DNA of 34,814 nucleotides. Source: Clostridia bacterium. Its GTDB lineage: Bacteria > Bacillota > Clostridia > Oscillospirales > CAG-382. Every line of letters begins with the position of its first letter. Positions within the stretch are counted from its first letter, which is position 1. Shown here in pieces: positions 25,710-33,491 of the stretch. Where the stretch lies: positions 1-34,814 of the forward strand of contig JAFYUY010000064.1 in assembly GCA_017549405.1 (NCBI GenBank), given 5' to 3'. Position numbers and translations under genes: made by a program. The notes below the pieces were generated by a model, which did no database searches, was not told the DNA's origin, and saw only the letters and a list, made by a program, of their open reading frames with translations.

Positions 25710-25928
25710 TTATTTATCATCCGTACTGCGGATGTTGGTTCTTCCGAGTATATAGTCGGTAGAAACGTTATAAAGATCTGAAAGCTTGAGGAGGAATTCT
25801 ACGGGAATCGTTGCGGCACCGCGTTCGTAACGCGAATATACGGTCTGCATTATTCCAAGTATCTCTCCTATATCGCTTTGAGTCATGCCAAGTTCTTTGC
25901 GAAGAGTTTTAAGTTTTTCGAAATACAT
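25710..25928 (-). CDS. Small XRE-family (HTH_3) transcriptional regulator
   Basis: A 72-residue protein that is nearly all one Cro/CI-type helix-turn-helix domain: FEKLKTLRKELGMTQSDIGEI, then LGIMQTVYSRYERGAATIP, then FLLKLSDLYNVSTDYILGRT. The recognition helix (IMQTVYSRYERG) is normal for the family. No ligand-binding or protease domain is attached. Its ribosome binding site is weak. It begins 33 bp after the ABC ATPase gene on the same strand with no terminator between, so it is probably the last gene of the amino-acid transporter transcript and could regulate it. Confidence 0.85.
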   Translation of the reverse strand: MYFEKLKTLRKELGMTQSDIGEILGIMQTVYSRYERGAATIPVEFLLKLSDLYNVSTDYILGRTNIRSTDDK

Positions 25929-25961
25929 TATTTGTTACCGTGAAAAATTGCGAGGCTGTGT

Positions 25962-26693
25962 TTACAATACTTTTGAAAGGAAATCCTGAGTACGCTTGTT
26001 GCGTGGATTGTTGAAGATCTCATCCGGAGTACCTTCCTCCATAACTATGCCTTCATCCATGAAGAGAACTCTGTTTGCCACTTCTTTTGCAAAGCCCATT
26101 TCGTGGGTAACCACTATCATGGTCATGCCGTCTTCGGCAAGCTCTTTCATGATTTCCAGAACTTCTCCGACCATTTCGGGGTCGAGTGCGCTTGTGGGTT
26201 CGTCAAACAGCATTACCTGAGGGTTCATTGCAAGGGAACGGGCGATGGCGATTCGCTGCTTCTGACCGCCCGAGAGCTGGTTCGGGAAAGCGTGTGCTTT
26301 GTCGGGAAGTCCTACTCGCTCAAGCAGTGTCATTGCGTTTTTTACCGCTTCGTCCTTAGGCTGCTTCAAGAGCTTTGTGGGGGCAAGGGTTATGTTGTCA
26401 AGAATTGAAAGGTGAGGGAAAAGGTGGAAGTGCTGGAACACCATTCCCATTTTCATGCGGAGCTTGTTTATATTGCATTTGGGAGAGGTTATGAGCTCAC
26501 CGTCAAACCAGATCTCACCCGCAGTGGGTGTTTCAAGCAGGTTGAGACAGCGCAGAAATGTGGATTTTCCGCTTCCCGAAGGACCGATGATTACTACTTT
26601 TTCGCCTTTGCGAATTGTCTGATCCACACCCTTGAGGACCTTGATCTCGTCTTTTTCACCGAAGTTTTTATATAAGCCTTTAACGTTTATCAC
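25962..26693 (-). CDS. Polar amino acid ABC transporter ATPase
   Basis: A 243-residue GlnQ/HisP-type ATPase with [15 protein letters not shown] (Walker A), the Q-loop in [32 protein letters not shown] (ABC signature), [14 protein letters not shown] (Walker B and D-loop) and VVTHEMGFA (H-loop His). It energises the importer formed with the permease encoded just upstream. The start codon is GTG at 26693, overlapping the permease 3' end by 14 bp and served by GGAGG 10 nt before it. Coupling of translation to the permease is likely. The substrate class (polar amino acids) follows from the family and the family-3 binding protein in the same operon. Confidence 0.93.
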   Translation of the reverse strand: MINVKGLYKNFGEKDEIKVLKGVDQTIRKGEKVVIIGPSGSGKSTFLRCLNLLETPTAGEIWFDGELITSPKCNINKLRMKMGMVFQHFHLFPHLSILDNITLAPTKLLKQPKDEAVKNAMTLLERVGLPDKAHAFPNQLSGGQKQRIAIARSLAMNPQVMLFDEPTSALDPEMVGEVLEIMKELAEDGMTMIVVTHEMGFAKEVANRVLFMDEGIVMEEGTPDEIFNNPRNKRTQDFLSKVL

Positions 26694-28083
26694 CTTTGCT
26701 CAACCTCCTTTCGAGAATGGTCACGCATTTTGAAAGTCCGAGGACTACCACAAGATATACGACTGCAACCGCAATCAGCGGCATGAAGTTGCTGTAGGTT
26801 ATGGAACGTATCTTTATACCGCCAAGCGTAAGATCCGCAACACCTATATAGAATGCAACGGAGGATTCCTTAAGCAGTGCAATAAATTCATTTGCAAGGG
26901 CGGGGAGTACTGCTTTGAATGCCTGGGGGATTATGATATGGAACATGGTCTGCATATAAGTAAAACCAAGGCTTCGTCCTGCTTCTGTCTGTCCTTCATC
27001 CACAGACATTATTCCGCCGCGGATTATCTCGGAAACGTATGCACCGGAGTTGAGACCGAAGCAGAGTACTGCGGCATAAAATTTTGGCACACCGATAGGC
27101 AGAAGAACAACGAAGTAGATGATGAGAAGCTGAACCATGACGGGTGTTCCGCGCATGATGGCAAGATATATTTTGCACAGATCCGAGAAGATCTCAAGCT
27201 TTCCGGTCTTCTGATTGACACAGCGTATTATCGCAACTATAAATCCGATAAGCACACCCAAAAGCACCGCACACAAAGTGATGGCGAGTGTTGTGGCAAG
27301 ACCGTTTGTGATGTAAGTGTAGCGGTCCATTTCGATAAAGTTGCGGTAGAAATCATACTTAAAGCTGTTCCACACCTTTTCAAGCGGAACGCTGGTGTCG
27401 GGTTTGCGGTTGTCGTAGTTTTTGAGAGCTATGCAGTCACCGATACCCGTACGCAGAGTGTTTTGGTTTTTTATATCAACGGTATTACCGTTGTATTCAA
27501 TAGTATCTGATGCTTTTATGAGTTCAATGGCATCAAGTATCCCGCCGAAAACGGTGTTTACAGTTTCATCGGAAAGATAGAGACTGAATTCTCCGGGGGA
27601 TGTTTCATAAACCTCAAGTACTGTTTCGCCTTGAACATTTTTGGTTTCGGCAAGATCCTGTTCAAGGGATTTTGTAACAAGAAGCTTGATTTTTGTGGCA
27701 TTTGTTTTTATGCCTTGCTTGTTGTTGGAATCGTAAAAAGCATAAGCTTCGGTAAGATATGAACTTAAGTTTTCCGAAACAGTTTCACCGATTGCGGGTG
27801 CACTGTACGAACAGCTCAGAATCGCGTTTTTATCTGTTCCGAACTCCAGGGAATTAACGGTGACCTTAGAATTTTCAAGAACGTATTTCGCTCCCGTGGA
27901 AACGGAGGTCGGCAGCTCGGAAAGTGCACTGTCTACTATTTGCTGGGCTTCCTGAACCGTTATTTCCTTTGAAAGCTTGTTGTTGAGCTTTTGAATGCCG
28001 TAAGTCACAAACAGTGCTGCGATTGCCGCAATGATAAGTAACGAGACCGTAAGAAGTTTCTTTTTAGCGTTATTTTTTTTCAT
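26680..28083 (-). CDS. Amino-acid ABC transporter permease with unusual N-terminal extracytoplasmic domain
   Basis: A 467-residue protein, about twice the usual 215-240 residues of HisM/GlnP-type permeases. A transmembrane helix at ~11-29 leads into ~220 residues predicted to lie outside (30-250), with no recognised family. The conventional permease follows: helices from ~258, the APALAN/EAA-loop region [20 protein letters not shown] (367-386) and a final helix near 436-450. The N-terminal domain is not a solute-binding protein of family 3, which is encoded separately upstream. It could be a sensor, a docking site for the binding protein, or a cell-wall-contacting spacer. The start follows GGAG with 7-nt spacing. 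Confidence 0.85.
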   Translation of the reverse strand: MKKNNAKKKLLTVSLLIIAAIAALFVTYGIQKLNNKLSKEITVQEAQQIVDSALSELPTSVSTGAKYVLENSKVTVNSLEFGTDKNAILSCSYSAPAIGETVSENLSSYLTEAYAFYDSNNKQGIKTNATKIKLLVTKSLEQDLAETKNVQGETVLEVYETSPGEFSLYLSDETVNTVFGGILDAIELIKASDTIEYNGNTVDIKNQNTLRTGIGDCIALKNYDNRKPDTSVPLEKVWNSFKYDFYRNFIEMDRYTYITNGLATTLAITLCAVLLGVLIGFIVAIIRCVNQKTGKLEIFSDLCKIYLAIMRGTPVMVQLLIIYFVVLLPIGVPKFYAAVLCFGLNSGAYVSEIIRGGIMSVDEGQTEAGRSLGFTYMQTMFHIIIPQAFKAVLPALANEFIALLKESSVAFYIGVADLTLGGIKIRSITYSNFMPLIAVAVVYLVVVLGLSKCVTILERRLSKGDKR

Positions 28084-28100
28084 TTATTGTCTCCGTATAT

Positions 28101-28133
28101 TGCAAATGGGAATGACTCGCATTCCCATTTGCA
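28101..28133 (-). other. Intercistronic stem-loop between binding protein and permease
   Basis: A perfect 14-bp stem (TGCAAATGGGAATG 28101-28114, CATTCCCATTTGCA 28120-28133) lies between the two genes on the minus strand. No T-run follows in the direction of transcription, so it is not a typical terminator. It ends just upstream of the permease ribosome binding site and may stabilise the binding-protein mRNA or reduce permease translation. Confidence 0.65.
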
Positions 28134-28172
28134 CATATTTGCAGTGATTTAAAACTTAATTAAATAAACCTA

Positions 28173-29036
28173 TTACTTAATGTACTTTGCAACGATAGTG
28201 TCGATTGTGCCGTCAGCTGTAAGTTCGTCGATGGCAACATTGATCTTATCGAGGAGTTCTGTGTTTTCCTTTGCAACGCAGATAGCGTAGTCTTCGTCAG
28301 CATATGCTGTTTCGAGGATAACGAGACCTTCGTTTTCAGCAACGAGAGCCTTTGCGGGTTCGTTGTCGATGATAACGCAGTCAACGTCTCCGCCCTTAAG
28401 ACCGAGAACAGCTTCGTTACCGTTGGAGTAACGTGTAACGTTTTCTGTGCCGAAATCGTCTGTGGAGTAGATGTCGCCTGTTGTTGCAAGCTGAACGCCT
28501 ACCTTGTAGGAAGCGCCGTCAACATAAAGGTCGTCAACAGTCTTGATCTCGGAGCCTTCGGGAACGATGATGGACTGAACACCGTTTGCGTAGCTGGAGG
28601 AGAAGTTGATGCTCTGGAGACGTTCTTCTGTAACAGTCATGCCTGCCATACCCATATCAACGGAGCCGGACTGAACTGCTGTGATGATGGAGTTGAATTC
28701 CATATCTTCGATAACGAGAGTCATGCCAAGCTTTTCAGCGATAGCTTCAGCGATCTCAGCATCGATACCAACGATCTTGTCGCCTTCGTAGTATTCGTAG
28801 GGACGGAAGTAAGCATTGGTTGCCATAACAAGGTTGTTGTCTTCTGTTTCTGTTTCAGCTTCAACTTCAGTTTCTGCTTCAGTTTCGTTTTCAACTTCGG
28901 TTTCAACTTCAGTTTCAACTTCAGTTTCTACGTTTGTGTTGTTTTCAGCGTCTTTTACTTCTTCGCCGCAGGAGTAGAGAGCGAAGGATGCGGTGAGCAT
29001 GGAAGCTGCCGCGAGGATAGCGATGATCTTTTTCAT
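28173..29036 (-). CDS. Amino-acid ABC transporter solute-binding lipoprotein (family 3)
   Basis: A 287-residue lipoprotein. The signal peptide ends in a lipobox (ALYSC) with lipidated Cys23. An acidic linker (36-66) built from VETE/TEVE units separates the lipid anchor from the domain. From residue ~69 the family-3 fold appears: MATNAYFRPYEY, IVGIDAEIAEAIAEKLG, IEDMEFNSIITAVQSGSVDMG, MTVTEERLQSINFSS and later VDCVIIDNEPAKALV. This family binds polar amino acids or amino-acid-like ligands. GAGGTG precedes the ATG, with a promoter ~65 bp upstream. It is the first gene of the transporter operon. Confidence 0.92.
   Translation of the reverse strand: MKKIIAILAAASMLTASFALYSCGEEVKDAENNTNVETEVETEVETEVENETEAETEVEAETETEDNNLVMATNAYFRPYEYYEGDKIVGIDAEIAEAIAEKLGMTLVIEDMEFNSIITAVQSGSVDMGMAGMTVTEERLQSINFSSSYANGVQSIIVPEGSEIKTVDDLYVDGASYKVGVQLATTGDIYSTDDFGTENVTRYSNGNEAVLGLKGGDVDCVIIDNEPAKALVAENEGLVILETAYADEDYAICVAKENTELLDKINVAIDELTADGTIDTIVAKYIK
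28839..28931 (-). repeat. 12-bp repeat run encoding the acidic linker of the binding protein
   Basis: The linker coding DNA is built from near-copies of a 12-bp unit (plus strand GTTTCAACTTCA, with variants such as GTTTCTGCTTCA). Repeat slippage in multiples of 12 bp would keep the frame and change linker length. Confidence 0.6.
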
Positions 29037-29100
29037 TTTTACACCTCTTAAATAATGTAGAAAAATTTGGGATAAGACCTATTTTTTCACTGCGGTTAAT

Positions 29101-29129
29101 ATGATAACACATTTAGCGCAAAATTGCAA
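29101..29129 (-). promoter_or_regulatory. Promoter of the amino-acid ABC transporter operon
   Basis: On the minus strand TTGCAA (29124-29129), a 17-bp spacer and TATCAT (29101-29106), 64 bp before the start codon. Confidence 0.6.
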
Positions 29130-29156
29130 TAGATTTTTGCTTTTTTTATGCGATTT

Positions 29157-29184
29157 TTGGTTTTTCGGCTTTTTGACATATAAT
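29157..29184 (+). promoter_or_regulatory. Probable promoter of the amidase gene
   Basis: TATAAT at 29179-29184 with a TTGGTT -35 16 bp upstream (29157-29162). A TTGACA at 29173-29178 has no matching -10. Confidence 0.45.
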
Positions 29185-29274
29185 GCTTAGTTACGGTTGT
29201 GTCATTTCCGTCAGTGTTTACATAACATGAGAGTAAGAATACTGCAGTGCTCACAGCACGAAAAAGGAGTACAC

Positions 29275-30039
29275 ATGCCATCTGTTTATTTATCTCCCTC
29301 AACACAGGAATACAATATCTATTATGACGGTAACGGTTCGGAAGAATATTACATGAACCTGATTGCTGATGCCATGGAGCCTTATCTTGAGGCATCAAAA
29401 ATTACATTTTCGCGGAACGACCCCGATCAGTCGCTCTCGCGTGCAATTTCCGATTCAAATGCCGGAAATTATGATCTTCACCTTGCGCTTCACTCAAACG
29501 CATCTCCCGAAAGTATGCCGGGAAGCCTTAGAGGCAGTGATTTTTATTATTTTACAGCAAGTGAAAGGGGAAAACGTGCCGCGAATGTGCTGGCGGATAA
29601 TTTCAAGAGCATTTATCCGAACCCGAATCTTGTGAGAGCATTGCCCACAATGCTGCTTGCGGAAGTGAGAAGAACATCCGCCCCTGCAGTGCTTGCAGAG
29701 CTTGCATATCACGACAATACATCGGATGCTGAGTGGATCCGCGGGAATGTTGATGCCATCGCCCGAAATCTTGTGCAGGGGTTGTGCGAATATTTCGGTA
29801 TTCCGTTCAATATACCTGAGGCACCGGAGTATGACCGTATTGCCGTTGTTACAACGCGCGGAGGAAGGCTTAACATAAGGAGCCGCCCGTCAACTTCCGC
29901 ACGAGTGCTGGCACAGATACCAAATGGGGAACGAGTTACCGTTATCGATGCGGCGGGGGACTGGTATCTTATCGAATATAACGGAATTATTGGTTTTGTG
30001 AGCGGGGAATACATCACTTTGATAACCAGAGAGGGTTAA
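29275..30039 (+). CDS. N-acetylmuramoyl-L-alanine amidase with SH3b domain
   Basis: A 254-residue cell-wall hydrolase of the Amidase_3 type. The catalytic domain (~1-178) has YLSPSTQEYN and GSEEYYMNLIADAM (Glu24), LHLALHSNAS (His73) and VLAELAYHDN (Glu142) as the likely zinc and catalytic residues. In this clostridial subgroup the usual N-terminal DPGHGG is replaced by SPSTQEYN. A C-terminal SH3b domain (~189-250: GGRLNIRSRPSTSARVLAQI ... WYLIEY ... GFVSGEYI) probably binds peptidoglycan. It would cleave the bond between MurNAc and L-Ala. No signal peptide is visible, so export or lysis-type release is unclear. AAAGGAG precedes the ATG. The gene is monocistronic, with its own terminator. Confidence 0.85.
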   Translation: MPSVYLSPSTQEYNIYYDGNGSEEYYMNLIADAMEPYLEASKITFSRNDPDQSLSRAISDSNAGNYDLHLALHSNASPESMPGSLRGSDFYYFTASERGKRAANVLADNFKSIYPNPNLVRALPTMLLAEVRRTSAPAVLAELAYHDNTSDAEWIRGNVDAIARNLVQGLCEYFGIPFNIPEAPEYDRIAVVTTRGGRLNIRSRPSTSARVLAQIPNGERVTVIDAAGDWYLIEYNGIIGFVSGEYITLITREG

Positions 30040-30057
30040 AGTCAGGATACTGAAATT

Positions 30058-30078
30058 TGGGCGGAAACGCCCATTTTT
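30058..30078 (+). terminator. Terminator of the amidase gene
   Basis: TGGGCG, GAAA tetraloop, CGCCCA, then TTTTT (30074-30078), 19 bp after the stop. Confidence 0.85.
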
Positions 30079-30091
30079 CTTTTTGTAAATG

Positions 30092-30120
30092 TTGACATTC
30101 GGGAATAATTGCTATATAAT
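30092..30120 (+). promoter_or_regulatory. Consensus promoter of the queT operon
   Basis: Perfect TTGACA (30092-30097), 17-bp spacer, perfect TATAAT (30115-30120). The expected transcript starts ~18 nt before the riboswitch. Confidence 0.85.
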
Positions 30121-30144
30121 ATTGCAGTACGTTTATAAACAAAT

Positions 30145-30188
30145 TGGTGAGTTCGCAACCTTCCTCACCTAAAACAAAACTAAAGGAG
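30145..30188 (+). ncRNA. PreQ1-I riboswitch (translational)
   Basis: The leader has the compact preQ1 class I layout. The P1 stem is GGTGAG (30146-30151) with CTCACC (30164-30169). The 12-nt loop TTCGCAACCTTC (30152-30163) is C-rich. An A-rich tail (TAAAACAAAACTAA) is followed by the Shine-Dalgarno AAAGGAG (30182-30188). The loop's CCTT (30159-30162) can pair with AAGG (30183-30186), giving the H-type pseudoknot that hides the ribosome binding site when preQ1 is bound. This motif is known to control queuosine salvage and synthesis genes, and the gene directly downstream is queT. The identification rests on recalled consensus, not on a covariance model run. Confidence 0.9.
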
Positions 30189-30197
30189 ATTTTTAAA

Positions 30198-30689
30198 ATG
30201 AACAGACAGAAAATGCGTTTCATCGCCCACGCCTCAATTATTGCAGCAGTATACGTGCTTCTCACGTATATCTCGTTTGTGTTCGGACTTGCATCGGGTG
30301 CGGTGCAGTTGCGGATCTCGGAGGCTTTAACGGTTTTACCCATGTTTATTCCGGCGGCAGTACCGGGGCTTTTTGTGGGGTGCGTTATTGCAAATCTGCT
30401 TTCGGGCTGTGCGGTATGGGACGTGATATTCGGAAGTATTGCCACATTTGCCGCGGCATATGTCACAAAACGTTTTGCGCAAAGACCGCTTATCGGTTTT
30501 ATTTCCCCCGTGTTTTTCAATACACTTATCGTGCCGCCCGTTGTATATTATGTTTACGGCGGAACGGCAACGCTTATTGCTACATATATCGGTGTTTTTG
30601 CGGGAGAGGTACTTTCCGTGGGCATTTTCGGATCTGTTTTATATTACCATCTTAAAAAGACGCGGATTTTTGAAAAATGGAGTAAATAA
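30198..30689 (+). CDS. queT: QueT-type ECF transporter S component (queuosine precursor uptake)
   Basis: A 163-residue integral membrane protein with about five to six hydrophobic helices. Family segments include ASIIAAVYVLLTYISFVFG, GAVQLRISEALTVLPMFIPA, AVPGLFVGCVIANLLSG and FNTLIVPPVVYYVYGG, all typical of QueT. As an energy-coupling factor S component it binds a queuosine precursor such as preQ1 and works with a shared ECF ATPase/T module encoded elsewhere. The ATG at 30198 follows AAAGGAG; a longer frame starting at 30144 would run through the riboswitch and is rejected. The riboswitch directly upstream independently supports the assignment. Its stop overlaps the next gene's ATG (TAATG). 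Confidence 0.92.
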   Translation: MNRQKMRFIAHASIIAAVYVLLTYISFVFGLASGAVQLRISEALTVLPMFIPAAVPGLFVGCVIANLLSGCAVWDVIFGSIATFAAAYVTKRFAQRPLIGFISPVFFNTLIVPPVVYYVYGGTATLIATYIGVFAGEVLSVGIFGSVLYYHLKKTRIFEKWSK

Positions 30690-30880
30690 TGGCTGAAAAG
30701 AAAAAACAAATAACCAATTGCGAATGCTGTGCGTATTACTATTACGACGCAGAGGATGACTGTTATTGCTGCGAAGTCAATCTTGACGAGGACGAAATGT
30801 GCAGATTCCTTTCGGGATCGGCAGACTCGTGCCCGTATTTCTGCTTTTATGACGAATATGACATTGCACGTAAGCAGTAA
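30689..30880 (+). CDS. Small cysteine-rich protein (DUF6472-like)
   Basis: A 63-residue soluble protein with nine cysteines (positions 11, 13, 14, 25, 27, 28, 38, 48, 52), including CxCC and CYCC, an acidic middle NLDEDEMCRFLSG and a CPYF segment. This pattern resembles the uncharacterised DUF6472 family of Clostridia, as I remember it. The clustered cysteines suggest metal binding or a structural zinc site. Function is unknown. Its ATG overlaps the queT stop (TAATG) and has its own GGAG 6 nt upstream, so translation is probably linked to queT and thus indirectly to preQ1. Confidence 0.82.
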   Translation: MAEKKKQITNCECCAYYYYDAEDDCYCCEVNLDEDEMCRFLSGSADSCPYFCFYDEYDIARKQ

Positions 30881-30904
30881 GGATAGTTTGAAAAGGGATA
30901 CTCT

Positions 30905-32305
30905 ATGATATTGAAGAAATTTTTTGGCGACAAAGACTTTTACAGAAGGGTATTTGTCATAACCCTGCCCATAATGATCCAGAACATAATCACAAACTTC
31001 GTAAGCCTTGTTGATAATGTAATGGTGGGACGTGTGGGCACGGAGGAAATGACAGGGGTTGCTGTTGTAAACCAGCTTATCTTCGTGTTCAATCTGTGCA
31101 TTTTCGGTGCCATATCGGGTGCGGGAATATTCTCCGCTCAGTTCCACGGAAAAGGCGATGTGAAGGGTGTGCGCGATACCTTCCGCATGAAGGTCATCCT
31201 TGTGACAGTGATAACTCTTGCCGCAGAGCTTGTCTTCTGGTTTGGCGGAGATGCGCTCATAAACCTGTTTTTGCACGAGGGGGAAGAACCTATTGACATT
31301 GTGAAGACCTTTTGGTGTGCCAAAAACTACCTTTGGGTAATAATGGTAAGCCTTCCCGCCTTCGCAATAATGCAGGCTTATTCCGATACTCTGCGTTCCA
31401 CCGACGAAACGGTTCTTCCCATGAAAGCGAGTGTTGCGGCGGTTGCCATCAACATGATGCTCAATTACACGCTTATTTACGGTAAGTTCGGAGCACCGAA
31501 GCTTGGAGTTGTGGGTGCTGCTCTTGCGACGGTCACGGCAAGATATGTCGAATGTCTTGTGGTGGTCATATGGACACATCTTCACAAAGAAAAGAACGGA
31601 TTTATAATCGGGGCATATAAAACGCTTGCGGTACCGAAAAAGCTTGTGTATCAGATCGCCGCAAAGGGTTTTCCCCTCATGATAAACGAGGTCTTGTGGG
31701 CACTTGGTATGACGGTCATAGTTCAGGCATATTCCACACGTGGAATTGAGGTTATTTCCGCTCAGAATATAAGCTCAACGGTAACGAATCTGTTTAATTG
31801 CTCGTTCTTTGCCTTCGGCAACGCCATTGCCATAATCGTAGGTCAGCATCTCGGCGCGGGAGATCTTGAAAAAGCCCGTGACGAAGACACAAAGCTCATT
31901 GTGTGCAGTCTTATCAGCTGTGCAGTTGTGGGTTCAGTTATGGCATTTCTTTCGCCGATGATACCCGAAATATACAATACCGAGCCCGCCGTGAAGAAAC
32001 TTGCAGGTCAGCTTCTTTTGGCAAGCGCTTTATATATGCCTGTTCACGGTTTTGTGCACGCATCGTATTTCACTTTGCGCTCGGGCGGAAAGACCATGAT
32101 AACATTCATATTTGACAGCGGCTTTGTCTGGTTTATATCAATACCTGTGGCATTTGTTGTTTCAAGATTTACGGCAGTGCCGATATTGCCGCTTTATATA
32201 TGCGTGCAATGTCTTGACCTTATAAAAGTCGTTATCGGCTTTTTCATGCTGAAAAGCGGAATATGGGTAAACAACCTTGTTGAAGAAAAAAAGAGTGAAA
32301 TATAA
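30905..32305 (+). CDS. MATE-family multidrug/organic cation efflux transporter
   Basis: A 466-residue polytopic membrane protein of normal MATE length with about 12 helices. Family features are the N-terminal VFVITLPIMIQNIITNFVSLVDNVMVG, AISGAGIFSAQFHGKGD in the first half, and the repeat in the second half (FPLMINEVLWALGMTV, NAIAIIVGQHLGAGDLEKA). MATE transporters export drugs or metabolites using Na+ or H+ gradients. It starts 24 bp after the Cys-rich gene without a terminator, so it is likely on the same transcript. Its substrate is unknown. Confidence 0.92.
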   Translation: MILKKFFGDKDFYRRVFVITLPIMIQNIITNFVSLVDNVMVGRVGTEEMTGVAVVNQLIFVFNLCIFGAISGAGIFSAQFHGKGDVKGVRDTFRMKVILVTVITLAAELVFWFGGDALINLFLHEGEEPIDIVKTFWCAKNYLWVIMVSLPAFAIMQAYSDTLRSTDETVLPMKASVAAVAINMMLNYTLIYGKFGAPKLGVVGAALATVTARYVECLVVVIWTHLHKEKNGFIIGAYKTLAVPKKLVYQIAAKGFPLMINEVLWALGMTVIVQAYSTRGIEVISAQNISSTVTNLFNCSFFAFGNAIAIIVGQHLGAGDLEKARDEDTKLIVCSLISCAVVGSVMAFLSPMIPEIYNTEPAVKKLAGQLLLASALYMPVHGFVHASYFTLRSGGKTMITFIFDSGFVWFISIPVAFVVSRFTAVPILPLYICVQCLDLIKVVIGFFMLKSGIWVNNLVEEKKSEI

Positions 32306-32318
32306 TAGGGAGGAAATT

Positions 32319-33491
32319 ATGGATATAAAAGCAGAAGCGTTGAAAAAACATTATGAATGGGCAGGAAAAATAGAGATGACCTCCCGTGCAAAGGTCAAAA
32401 CAAAGGAAGACCTTTCGATCGCATATACTCCGGGAGTTGCGGAACCCTGTCTTGCCATACGTGATGATTACTCAAAGTCATTTGAGCTTACCCGACGCTG
32501 GAACACCGTTGCGGTTATCACCGACGGCACTGCGGTGCTCGGGCTCGGCGATATAGGTCCCGAGGCGGGAATGCCTGTTATGGAAGGCAAATGTGTTCTG
32601 TTCAAAGAATTCGCAGATGTTGATGCGATACCCGTGTGCGTTCGCTCCAAGGATGTGGACGAGCTCGTTCGCACGATATATCTTATTTCGGGAAGTTTTG
32701 GCGGTATCAATCTTGAAGATATATCTGCGCCCCGCTGTTTTGAGATCGAACGAAAACTGAAGGAAATATGCGATATTCCCGTTTTCCACGATGATCAGCA
32801 CGGCACAGCCGTCGTTGTTGGAGCGGCACTTTTGAATGCGCTTCGTGTTGTGAATAAAGATATTGAAAAGGTAAAATGCGTTATAAACGGAGCGGGCAGT
32901 GCGGGCATTGCCATTGCACAGCAGATAATGCGCCTTGGCGTTAAAGACCTTATAATGTGCGACAGATTCGGAATTATCTGCGAGGGCGATGACGGGCTCA
33001 ACGATGCTCATGCCGAGATCTCCCGCGTTACAAACCGCGGAAAGCTTCACGGAACCCTTGCCGATGCAATGTGCGGTGCCGATATTTTTATAGGAGTTTC
33101 GGCAGCAAACTGCGTATCTCAGGATATGGTAAGATCAATGGCGCAGGGTGCCATAGTTTTCCCCATGGCAAACCCAGTCCCCGAGATATCCCGTGATGAT
33201 GCGGTAGAGGCGGGTGCTGCAGTTGTTGGCACGGGCAGAAGTGACTATCCCAATCAGATAAATAACGTTCTTGCATTTCCGGGCATATTCCGAGGTGCGT
33301 TGGATGTGCGCGCTTCCTGCATAAACGAAGAAATGAAGATGGCGGCATCTTACGCCATTGCGGGACTTGTTTCACAAGAGGAGCTTTGTGCGGAATATAT
33401 TCTCCCGCCCGCATTTGATGAGAGAATAGGAAAGACCGTGGCTCAGGCTGTTGCCGATGCCGCTAAAAAGACAGGAGTTGCAAGAATATGA
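32319..33491 (+). CDS. Malic enzyme (NAD(P)-dependent malate dehydrogenase, decarboxylating)
   Basis: A 390-residue short-form bacterial malic enzyme. AYTPGVAEPCLAI carries the catalytic Tyr36, and TDGTAVLGLGDIGPEAGMPV leads to catalytic Lys91 (MEGK). NLEDISAP and VFHDDQHGTAVV contribute metal ligands. The nucleotide-binding motif is INGAGSAGIAIAQ (189-201), and FPMANPVPEI follows. It converts malate to pyruvate and CO2 with reduction of NAD(P). GGAGG precedes the ATG at 32319. It lies 13 bp after the MATE gene with no terminator and overlaps the following MBL gene by 4 bp. Cofactor preference cannot be decided here. Confidence 0.93.
   Translation: MDIKAEALKKHYEWAGKIEMTSRAKVKTKEDLSIAYTPGVAEPCLAIRDDYSKSFELTRRWNTVAVITDGTAVLGLGDIGPEAGMPVMEGKCVLFKEFADVDAIPVCVRSKDVDELVRTIYLISGSFGGINLEDISAPRCFEIERKLKEICDIPVFHDDQHGTAVVVGAALLNALRVVNKDIEKVKCVINGAGSAGIAIAQQIMRLGVKDLIMCDRFGIICEGDDGLNDAHAEISRVTNRGKLHGTLADAMCGADIFIGVSAANCVSQDMVRSMAQGAIVFPMANPVPEISRDDAVEAGAAVVGTGRSDYPNQINNVLAFPGIFRGALDVRASCINEEMKMAASYAIAGLVSQEELCAEYILPPAFDERIGKTVAQAVADAAKKTGVARI

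Noticed and set aside
29173..29178. TTGACA as -35 of the amidase gene
   Set aside because: No acceptable -10 is found 16-18 bp downstream, and the TATAAT next to it overlaps where its spacer would be.
30144..30197. Upstream extension of queT
   Set aside because: It would be translated through the riboswitch; the ATG at 30198 has the Shine-Dalgarno that the switch controls.
30014..30520. A minus-strand frame across the preQ1 leader and queT
   Set aside because: It conflicts with the terminator, promoter, riboswitch and queT on the plus strand, and has no ribosome binding site.
30644..31585. A 313-codon minus-strand frame opposite the MATE gene
   Set aside because: The plus strand encodes unmistakable MATE sequence and an overlapping small gene. 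The antisense frame has no supporting motif.
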